Assembly: GCA_019055375.1 (NCBI GenBank)
Contig: JAHQIW010005360.1
Span: 248,001-312,000 of the forward strand
DNA length: 64,000 bases
Direction: 5' to 3'
Origin: Parelaphostrongylus tenuis
Taxonomy: Eukaryota > Nematoda > Chromadorea > Rhabditida > Metastrongylidae
How positions within the stretch are numbered: the first letter of the stretch is position 1; the number at the start of each line of letters is the position of its first letter. The translations under genes were made by a program, and so were the position numbers. The notes beneath the pieces are model-generated. The model was not told the DNA's origin. It searched no databases and saw nothing but the letters and a program-made list of their open reading frames with translations. Shown piece by piece: positions 55,036 to 64,000 of this stretch.

Positions 55036-58000
55036 CTATGCATCTTTTACTGACTCACTCAAACTACACTTGGTATAGTAGCTCCCACTGATGGACTCCC
55101 CTAACCGAAGTTGTGTGACAGTGAAGAGCGGTAGTTGTCCTAGGAAGCGTCTGGGTAGCTGACTGCAGGCGATTTTCCGGTCGGGAACACTTGTTCGCAC
55201 CATAGCACTTGTAGATGAATTCCCAGCAGTTAACGACTCCGACGAAGATGTGTGAGCGTTAGCGAGACTGGGAAACGCCCGATTTACCATACAGTTATCA
55301 CTGGTCCCATGGGAAGAGGCTCTCAAGCCGTTTTCCCAACAAGCAACGCGAGCAATGTTAGTTTACGCTTTGAGGTCTATTGATAGACATTAGCAATATT
55401 ACAAAGAGGTTCATAGCTGAATACTCTTCACACTGTTAGAATTTGTTAGTGCGTTCTGTACGAAAAATAAAGCGACTAGTGTTGATCAGTATCAGTCTTA
55501 TACCAGTCGTTCAATTGTGGTTTGTTCAACTTATCAACAATCTCAATTCTTATTTATATTTATGTTATTTTTATTACTGGGTATTCAAAACTACAGTTTT
55601 ATCTTGGAATTCTTCGGTTAAAATTAGGCACCATTAGATCCCATAACCAAAATAATATCCTATAATTACTCTTCTCACATAAGGCATCTTCAACAGATGA
55701 ATTGAATAGAAAACAGAATTAGCTACGGCTTACCTATCTTTATACTATGTTTTTCATTTTCCAATGTTTATTGTGTATTGAATTCTCCTCTGAACTGAAT
55801 AAGTTGTCTCTCATAGCTTTCGCTTTTGATCAACCTTCCCGTTCATTCACGTTTGCTACTTCCTATTAGCGCTAAAACTTTGTCAGGAGCATATCTTTTT
55901 TGTTGGTTGACCCTACAGCACAAGATGTTAATAATAAATTTTATTAAGCTAACGTTTCGACGGGTTTCATCCTCTTCGAAGCCGATTTGTTGAGAGCGTT
56001 TCTCGGACTTCAAAGCCGTTTATGACGTGTCAACACTCCTGCACCAACTTTTAGCTCAGTTAAAATACGTAGTTGAAGAAGACCAGACGGTTTAGGTGTG
56101 TGACCTATTCACGGTTGAACGAATCCGCTGTGTTCACTGTCCACCGCCCACCGATAGTCCTGCGGGTTTGACGCAAGACCTTATCAATGACTCGCGTCGT
56201 CACGGGGGCGTCATATTTCCTCTGGATCGCGATCAAGGACTTGGTCGATTATAAAAATCAAATGCATCAGGAATACCGGGTGACCGTCGTGCCATCGGCG
56301 ACTGGCATCTGGTCCTCGTCATCGCCTGAGAACACCTGATCGTTAGCGATTTACAGTCGCTTATGAGTTAGCCGTTGACGCTGGCCGTTATGGGGTGTTT
56401 TGCGAAATCAGCTCATATCTGCTGCTCTGACGCAGAAGAGTAGTGCAAAATACTCAGTTTCTCCTGATTTTCTATTCTAAATGCTAACCATTTTATGCCT
56501 CATTGTGGCTGGCTATTGAGTCCTTACACTGATTCTACATTTTCTCTTCTGGAAACTCTACGTTTTAGTGCCAATGATTTCGATGCAAATTAGCGATACT
56601 CTATTTTATGCAGATTAGCAATGTTCTGATTCGTTTATTAGCATGATGAAATGAAAACATGTGTTACTTGTGTTGATATATGTTAAAGTAAATCTGAAAT
56701 CTTCAAGATTTATTTTGCTTACGTCCTACTTTGTATTAGCATAATTACGATTATGGACGGTGCATTGAATGAACCTTGAACTATAAAGAGGAAGAGTGAG
56801 AGGAAGAAAAAACGGGAGCGTAAGAAAGGGAGAAAGAGTGACTAAGAGAGAAAGTGAAGAGATAAAATTGCAAATCAGTCTCTTGACAGTTTATGAGAAC
56901 CTATTTCGTCTTATTAGATTTTTCTAAATTGCTAAATTTCTATAGCTGCTCTTCTTGACATCGAAGGAATACATGGAATTTTCCTCTGAAATTTGAACGT
57001 ATGAAGTACGAAAATGACCTATCAACTTGTTAGTAAGCAAACATCGAATGCCATATTCTTCGGACAGTAAAATTGCTATGAAATAATCGATATACGCGCT
57101 AGAATTCGATGTGTTCTGACATCACGAAAGTGGCCACTCCTCTATCATTGAGCCGCAATATCATTAGCACGCGCCAGAAGTTGTCATAAAAGCGTCTGAT
57201 AGTGAGTTTAATGGCTCAGTGCTCGCCCTACCTACGCGCTATAAACCCGTCCTATTCATATGACTAAACGGCTCACTGTTCATCTACAGAATTACAATCA
57301 TTCCTAACCACCTGAGATCTTATTATAGCTCGTAACTCGCCGCCTATTTCGTTTAACACCCAGCTCCGAGACCAGTACAACAGCAGCTTCCGTTTCATTT
57401 GGATCATCTGGAGATGTACTTGGTGATCTTACCTGCCTGAGAGGGATGCCTCTACCGGTACACCACTATATCTGACACTAAAGCGTTGATGATAAGCTGA
57501 AGCGAACATCAACGGGGCGAGTTCTAAGGTAACCAACAGTCAGGTAGGCACGCCCACAATGGCATGACCACGCCCACAAATTCGGACTAAGGACCATCAA
57601 CAGTGTAGATGTGGCTGGGTCTCGATATCGGGTAAGATCAGCTGTGGGAATTTGATTTCATCTGGGATTGTGACTATGTGATTGCTTCAATGCTTTCTAT
57701 TTTGTAGTCTGCAACTCTCTATTCATTCAAATTTCCAGACTAAACATCTCGGTAGTTTTGAAATTCAAAATAACAACATGATCTAAATGAATTCTAAGTC
57801 CTATAGACACCCTCGTTTCCCAGTTTACTCAATTTCCTTATTTCCATATTTCCGTATTATATTTACTTATTTCCATAGCTTTTCTTATCAATCGATTCCT
57901 TCCACTATTTATGCCTCGCATTTATGTCTTTCTTTGATACCTGTGCTTCTGATATTTTTATCCTTCAAGCATTTGATCTTCTTTTCATGGTTAATTAGCT

Positions 58001-58201
58001 TCTTCTCCAATATCGTTCCCGTACATTCCTTTCAAGTCCTTTCCTCCAACCAATTTTTACCAGTTGTGGGCTCTTTTCCATAGTTCTTACACGTTCCATA
58101 CCTCAAGATTCGGCTCTAGACGTGCTTTTCCCACCGCCATTTGTCACCGGCTTGTGGTCGTGCGTTGATAGCGAACGTGTCCCTTTGATGCCGTCCGCCA
58201 T
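55036..58201 (-). other. Minus-strand coding-like segments, unassembled
   Basis: Several segments look coding but do not join in phase. 58201-58148 opens with ATG (MADGIKGTRS) before an AAGCCG|GTGACA site. 57477-57433 (VRYSGVPVEASLSG) lies between CTTTAG and GTAAGA. 57407-57312 (DPNETEAAVVLVSELG) lies between CTCCAG and GTGGTT. About 56225-56105 contains VTTRVIDKVLRQTRRTIGG. A serine-rich frame ends at 55036 (SISGSYYTKCSLSESVKDA). They could be exons of one gene or pieces of a repeated element; the TAACGTTTCGACGGG block near 55945 favours repeats at least in part. No family is recognised. Confidence 0.25.
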
Positions 58202-58917
58202 TACAACCAGCCGCTACGGAGCGACAGACATCGAACCAAGAGGAGCCGTCGTTCATTGGTGTTACTTCATGGACCTGCAGGAATACAACGTCTCTCTACC
58301 AGTAGCACCTGTTATTCATCGTCGCCACCAATCACTTTTTGCGCCTATGAGAAATCACTCGCCAACAGACTGATGAGAATCCCTCACGCTATCTCACTAG
58401 TGGAGTTTTTTCGTTTCTCTATCGGCATTTCGGAGCCGAAACAAATGCTATTCGTTGACATTCACATCAAACAGATCGATTCGAAGCAGTATGAAACAAA
58501 TTATTACATGAGGTTATTTGCGAAAAAACAATTGCCTTTTGTACTGTTGTATAGTGCCGACGCATTTCAGCAGCATGTGAAATTCGTCTTTTATTGTTCA
58601 TTTTTCAGCCACTGATACTTCAGCGTTGCTTGAATTGCATAGGTTTCTCGGTTGAGTTGTAATTTATGCTATATCTCAATACTGTAAAGATTACCTCCAT
58701 AGAACGTTTCCCGCTCAGGTAATTGTTCTCGATATCACTATATTTTTCTACTAAGAAATCTGCGATAAGAAGTCTTCAATATCTCAGTTCCTCTACAATA
58801 CGTAGCTTGTTCCATTTCTTTTAAAAAGCGCCTTCTAACCATCTGTCATCCCTGTGAAGTACATGATACTATACCGCAGTGCTACACTAATAAATTTTCT
58901 TGTATCGATAGTGTTGA
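58202..58917. other. Spacer, no recognised gene
   Basis: A 119-codon plus-strand frame at 58256-58615 has no start-linked acceptor and no known domain. Nothing else was recognised. Confidence 0.3.
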
Positions 58918-59165
58918 GTGAGGCTGTAGCAGAGTGGCTAGTAATGCTCGGCGTGTCTCGGCACTGAATTGATCCCACAGCCTTCCTACACTCTCCGAGA
59001 ATCAATATCGAACGCCATAGGGATACGGAACACTCTAGTCTGGCTATCCTCGAGATTTCAAGATGTGCTCGACGACGTTCTTGAAGAAGACAAATCGATA
59101 CGGATAAAATGCTTGCAATACTGCGATTCGCACAGTAGAGTGAAAAACTGTGCTATGGATTAATT
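58918..59165 (+). mobile_element. SINE-2 copy 2
   Basis: The head GTGAGGCTGTAGCAGAGTGGCTAGTAATGC is followed by GAACGCC, TCTGGCTATCCTCGAGATTTC and ACTGCGATTCGCAC, in the same order and spacing as 5911-6183. Confidence 0.6.
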
Positions 59166-59844
59166 AAAGGTGACAAAAGTCGCAAATGAAGTGAAATTAG
59201 CATTGTGTTTTCAAATAAGGTCACTAAAGTCGCAAAAATCTCAAACTACTTCTTTTTTCCTCTCGTCTTCTTTGTGATTTCCTATCTCTAGTTCATCTCT
59301 ACGGTCGCCCGTTTTCCCTTGATCACATTGAATCTGGTGCGTGTTCACGAAATCCAACGTTCCCAGACGCATAGACCATTCATAGGATGCGGATTACAGT
59401 AGCCGGCGTGTGCTGATAACGAGCCTCGGCTCGTAGGGTCATGTGAACGTCCGACGAAGTCCCTGCAAACGACCGACATCGACGATGGACAGCGGTCGGA
59501 GCACCACAGTCGCTAAGGTATTTTCAACTAACGTTAACCGCCACACCTGTAACACCCGTAATCATTTGTCCGTCGTTGTTGGCACAAGAAAATCGAATCG
59601 CATACGATTTTGCGATCGTATCTTAATGGTGTCATTAAGATAGGCATCGTCACTGCATTTAATGTTGCGTTCTCGCCGATGCTGTGCCTCAGTTACGGTA
59701 CAGCTCAGGAAGAGTGTGCTTCGGCACACGACTGTACATCTGCGATTCCCTAGCCCATCCCTTGCTATTAAAATTTGATTAGCGGAGAATATTTTCCTGT
59801 AGTTTTCCGGCTTTACTGGTGCAATTCTAGTATCAAAATTCTTT
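59166..59844. other. Spacer with a possible small plus-strand exon
   Basis: A frame ending at GCTAAG|GTATTT (59518) encodes TSTMDSGRSTTVAK, which could be a 5' exon of the downstream HES gene. No start codon is visible in frame after the last stop except a GTG, so this is unproven. Confidence 0.25.
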
Positions 59845-60003
59845 AGGAGGATAAGCAACGCTGACTTGATTACCGGTAGCCCACCGCGAGTCATTGTAAA
59901 GGCCATATATGCATTCAGTCACTTCAAACAAAGCTAGAAATTGAAGACGAATGCATGGCACTTTCTTCAGAGATTGAACTCACCGCGAGCTTTATCCTTT
60001 GTC
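59845..60003 (+). mobile_element. SINE-1 copy 9, 5' truncated
   Basis: Only the 3' half is present: AGGAGGATAAGCAACGCTGAC, ACCGCGAGTCATTGTAAAGGCCATATATGCATTCAGTCAC, GAAGACGAATGCATGGCAC, ending GCGAGCTTTATCCTTTGTCC. Confidence 0.7.
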
Positions 60004-60752
60004 CTTTATTGATACAATATAAGTAGAAAAAAAGGGTGGTCAACCCGTGTGACGCTTGCAATGAAGATATAACGTTTAGAAAAGGTGTCTTTGTATAAGA
60101 AGTTGGACTTCATTATTACCTTATCTACGGGAAATTTTTGACGAGTTCACTGCAATCCTGCTTAGAAATTAAATTTGGCTATTAGATGACATTTTGAACT
60201 TGACTGTCGTTTTTGTATAATGACTAGTTGAACTGGTCATTTCAGTCGAAAAAAAGTTTCTTACTTTCAAGTTTTCTCATTCTTAGCCTTTTTCGATACT
60301 CCAGCCAACTGACAATTTTCGTTAGCATGTGTCTAAATATTTTACAGAACTTCTCTAAAATTTCATGCCAAGTACTTCTATATCAGTCTCGATTTAGCAG
60401 AGAATGCATCTTTCTCCCACTACATCATTCACGTATTCTCCACCAAGTCCTGATTTTCATGGCGATAGAAAGGTAAAATTTCCCGGTTTGGTAATCTTTA
60501 GAGCTTCGTGTTAATCATATAGTCATGATAGCACAAAAACAAGGTCAAAAAAGCAGAATTTTTCAGTGAGCTTATTTTGAACTAATGTGAGCGCTGACTT
60601 ACTTTCTGGCCGATATACATCACTGATCTCTGACTCGGATAAGAACAATAATTAGAGTAATCTTGGCTGATTCCGTACCAAACAATAGCATGTGCTATGA
60701 AAAAACAAAAATAGCAGTGATGACAAAATTGACTGGTGCTGCAATTTTTCAG
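60004..60752. other. Upstream region of the HES gene
   Basis: The frame of the first HES exon stays open upstream to 60663, but a strong acceptor (GCAATTTTTCAG) directly precedes the ATG at 60753, so this is taken as outron or intron. No E-box cluster or core promoter element was recognised with confidence. Confidence 0.35.
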
Positions 60753-62905
60753 ATGAAGAAACCAATGATGGAGAAATTACGGCGAAAACGGATCAACGAT
60801 TCGCTTCTTTATCTCAAAGAGTTCCTCCTAAACGTTTCTCCTCAGCAAAGGTGCTTAGCCACTGTTTTTTTTTTTCTGAAATTGCTTGTTATTTGCTATC
60901 ACAAAGAATATAGTGGTAATTTAAAAACGGTTGTTCTCAAAGGTTGACGGAGACTTGAGCGAAGCTGAGAGAGCAAGTGAGTGATTTCTTCAAAATGCCC
61001 TTAAAATCTTGAAAAATTGATTTTCCTCAAATCTCGGTATGAACCATCAATGCCGTTCCGGGCCACACATTAACTCTGATCAACCGGGCCTTGAAGAAGG
61101 TGAAGAAGAGGAAACGTCAGCCATACAAATGAATTTTCTTCACCAATCTCTTGTTTGCTCCAAAATCCAGAGAATTTTTGTACATCTTTAGTTCAAAGCT
61201 GGAGAAGGCGGATATTTTGGAGTGGACGGTGCGATACCTCGAAGAACAACGCGGAAACTCCTCTGCAGCTAGCGGTAAGCTGCTCTAGTCTACTTTCTCG
61301 TCCTCTTGAGTTATCTAATTATAATTTATTAGTCCTTTTTTGACCAAACATTGTTTAATCACTCCTCGATTATTTGTCACTAACCACTTGTCTCTCCGTT
61401 CATATCGGCATTTTTTGCGGCTGTTAAATCATACGATGGGCAAAGGAACGGTTGGAAAAAGGAAAACAGTCCTTAGTAAACCATTAAATGGCAAAATTCT
61501 CTAACAGAAATTATCATAAAGAATACGACACAAATTTTAGAGCCTTGTGACAACTCTGACTGCTCCGAATTTGTTTTTTTTTTTCTAAATAAGCGCCAGC
61601 AATCGAAATGATATATGACAGCAGTAAAATCACACTAATAACCCATGAAGTCGTAATCCCTCTAACACAATCGCGACAACGTGATGTCTATGGTAGTCAT
61701 AGGATACGAAGATAGGCTCGCTTTCATTCTTCAAATCCGCGTATCTCAGCTAACAGTGATTTCCATTGGTTGAATAGGCATCGATTAGACTCTAGAAATC
61801 TCTTTTTACGGAGAAAAAGTTCACTCATTCCACTACATTGAATCTTTTGATTTCCTGTTAAAGATATTTCTTCTACTTTATTCCTTCAAAGTCATGGTTC
61901 AAACATGAAAGGAAGTGAACAACTAGAGTTTGGTGTGTGCGAAATCTTAAAGCTTTGAAACTTCACTACCAACTTTTTAAAGGTTCGAGTTCGAAGCATA
62001 GTGATATTTGAAGAGTCATAGTATAATAAATACATATGTGATTCTTGTGAAAAAATGAACTCTTCCATATAAAACTATAAGGATGTCAACTCTTGAAATG
62101 TTCTAATAATCGAGAAATTGTCGTCTGTTTTCGACAAATCACCTTCGTCGTGAATGCGTTATTCAATCAAAGGTTATTGGACGATCAGGTTGGTTTAGCT
62201 TTAGCAGATTTGTAATCTTACAATTCCGCCTTTTTTTCTTCGTACTTCTTACGAATAGTTATTAATAATGTCTTTGGCTAAAGATTTCTTAGCACCGTTT
62301 CTAATAGATTGAGAAGTTTTCCTCTAACAAAAAGCCACAAGCAGTTGTCATACTATATTCAGATGCGGCTGCTCTATATCGAAGTGGTCGAGAAGAAGGA
62401 TTTGCTCGGGGTTTTGCACATGCTTCTCAAGCTGTTTTCTCATATTTACAAATGGCCATGCCGCACGACTTCAATCCTCAAGCACAACAATTTCATCTAG
62501 GATTAGTACACCATTTAAAGTATGTCGTTTTTCTCGACACTTTATTAACTAGTTCTTTTTCTCAATTATCCACGTTTATTAATAGACAGGAAACCTTTCT
62601 CATCATGGCTGAGAGCTTCAAAATTTTTTTTTGCCTTCCAATGACGACCGAACGAGATTTTTAGTACTGCACTGCCGTCGAGGTCTGGATTATCGGCATT
62701 ATCCCGGATTTCACAACAACTTAAGTGGACACCGGGCACACCGCCAGCATCCGACACTTCGTCGAGCGAGTCTCCTGAGCCGACAGAGTTGCCAGCGCAA
62801 ACGAACCGATCCAAGAAGCCACCCGACAGACCCACACATCTTCTAGCCAAAGAAGATCAGGACTGCGGGCCGCCATCGAAAAAGGTTTGGCAACCATGGC
62901 AATGA
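60753..62905 (+). CDS. Hairy/Enhancer-of-split (HES) bHLH-Orange transcription repressor
   Basis: Four exons join in phase: 60753-60850, 61192-61274, 62363-62519 and 62665-62905, giving 192 residues. Residues 2-15 (KKPMMEKLRRKRIN) are the HES basic region, with the family-specific proline and the E-box-contacting Glu. Helix 1 is DSLLYLKEFLL and helix 2 is KLEKADILEWTVRYLEE, separated by a short loop. Residues about 65-90 (RSGREEGFARGFAHASQAVF) match an Orange domain. A Ser/Pro/Thr-rich region follows, and the protein ends WQPWQ, a variant of the Groucho/TLE-binding WRPW. HES proteins are nuclear repressors downstream of Notch or in patterning. In nematodes the comparable single-bHLH gene is lin-22, and the REF-1 family is more distant; orthology is not settled here. 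The ATG directly follows TTTTTCAG, either a trans-splice site or an internal exon with one more exon upstream. Confidence 0.88.
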
Positions 62906-63157
62906 GCAGTTTCACGCAGAAATCTTCCAAAAACAGCATCAGTTCCGACATAGATCTCAATCCTGACGTGTTTTCATATTCTCTTGTAGTTCCATATTCT
63001 TTCCGGTATCTGTTATCATAATGAATTTGTACCGAATCCCGTACTTTTGATGTGACCTGTTTTTCATTTACTTCTCAGCAAATTTATTGATTTCCTTTAT
63101 GTTGTCTTGAAAATGGCAGTATTTTCTTCGTTTATGACTATGTGTAGAACTAGGTTG

Positions 63158-63163
63158 AATAAA
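63158..63163 (+). terminator. Possible polyadenylation signal of the HES gene
   Basis: AATAAA lies about 255 bases after the HES stop codon in AT-rich sequence, a plausible 3' UTR length. No other gene is near. Confidence 0.4.
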
Positions 63164-64000
63164 ATTTTAAAACCGGAGAGTATTTTAGAGCCTTCATCAT
63201 TGGAAAGGAAGTTTATAGAATCGTGTTGGTTGTGTTTATCAAGCGTAATATTTGTCTTTCCCACTAACGCATCGTCTGGGAAGAGAGCACATGCGTTGAT
63301 AAAATAGATAGCGTAAAATCAGGTAAATGGTCGAAGATATAGAAGGGCTGGTGTTATAATTTCACTATCCATCGTGACCTTTCTGATTCAGTTTTGAAAT
63401 ATAAATTTCCAACAATGGCAAACTGACCTGATAAATGCATAATCTCTGAGGATCAAGACCCACTTTACAAAGAGTGGATTTTGAGGGGGTTGAGCGTTAA
63501 ATTTCAGATCAAGTTGATTTATATAATATCAAACGTACAGTCGTATGTCAGTTGTTGACGACCGTCTGAATGCTTACGAATACGGTAACCGCTGCGTGTA
63601 CGATACGGTACTCAAATAGTCGACTAAATCGTTGATGAACGACGTTGGCTGGACAGCGACCTTATGCGGTAGATATGGAGTGTAAATGGTCCTTCCGCCG
63701 CTGTTCCGTTAGTATTTTTTTTCTTGATAGTCAATTACATTTAATAATCACTTGCTGAGGAATGTAATTGGTGACGTGCGCTGTTCCTTGCTGCTGTTAT
63801 CGCCATCGTTGTCTGGACAGCACGTCATGTCTACACCTTGGATCGTGATTTTCACAAATTCTTCGCGTCTTTGATGGTATCCCATTCGTGTTTGGAATGC
63901 TCAAGTTGACTGATCTATTTTTGATTGCATGTCGCTTTAAAGTTAGATGTCTCCAAAATATGAAAGTTTGAGCACGCAAAAGTTTTTGATAAAGCTTTCA
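63164..64000. other. Right-edge spacer, no recognised gene
   Basis: Only short frames are present. Blocks GTCTGGACAGCACGTCATG (about 63812) and GGCTGGACAGCGACC (about 63650) are slightly alike, but no element could be defined. Confidence 0.35.

Noticed and set aside
60663..60752. In-frame upstream extension of the HES first exon
   Set aside because: GCAATTTTTCAG directly before the ATG is a strong splice acceptor, so the open upstream frame is more likely outron or intron.
62566..62960. Minus-strand frames of 94 and 79 codons over the HES last exon
   Set aside because: They are shadows of the HES coding exon, whose phase and WQPW end fit the family.

Overview
This is a nuclear genome segment from a nematode, probably a clade V (rhabditid/strongylid) worm. 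The protein genes are cut into many small exons with TTTTCAG-like acceptors, some of which sit directly before or just upstream of the start codon as in SL trans-splicing. The coding sequences resemble nematode families, and introns and spacers are filled with tRNA-headed SINEs, foldback elements, mariner fossils and broken non-LTR retrotransposons. The species assignment is inference. There is no bacterial gene, rRNA, CRISPR array or confident functional tRNA.

Four genes can be reconstructed with matching splice phases. (1) 644-1740, minus: N-terminal exons of a pecanex-like multipass membrane protein that continues beyond the left edge; its first exon was not found. (2) 7827-15545, plus: a complete 10-exon sgt-1 (SGTA family TPR co-chaperone, 340 residues). 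(3) 15854-25614, minus: a 12-exon, 491-residue leucine-rich-repeat protein whose N-terminus carries a BC-box and a Cul2-box-like motif. This suggests an Elongin-BC/Cullin-2 ubiquitin ligase receptor. It converges on sgt-1, with 308 bases between the two stop codons. (4) 60753-62905, plus: a 192-residue Hairy/Enhancer-of-split bHLH-Orange repressor ending in WQPWQ, a variant of the Groucho-binding WRPW tail.

The spacers (1.74-7.8 kb and 25.6-60.7 kb) and the large introns of sgt-1 and the LRR gene are repeat territory. SINE-1 (about 280-300 bp, tRNA-like head) has nine recognisable copies plus one tail fragment, and SINE-2 has two. Four unrelated foldback families and two mariner-type terminal-inverted-repeat families are present, one of them retaining copies of the transposase helix-turn-helix. 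LINE reverse-transcriptase remnants lie at 28.2-29.8 kb (minus) and 42.8-43.25 kb (plus). Several insertions are nested, for example SINE-1 inside a foldback at 41.9-42.56 kb.

The genes do not form one pathway: a membrane protein, a co-chaperone, a probable E3 receptor and a developmental transcription factor. The spacer between 25.6 and 60.7 kb has several coding-like fragments that could not be joined into a credible gene. They are reported at low confidence.
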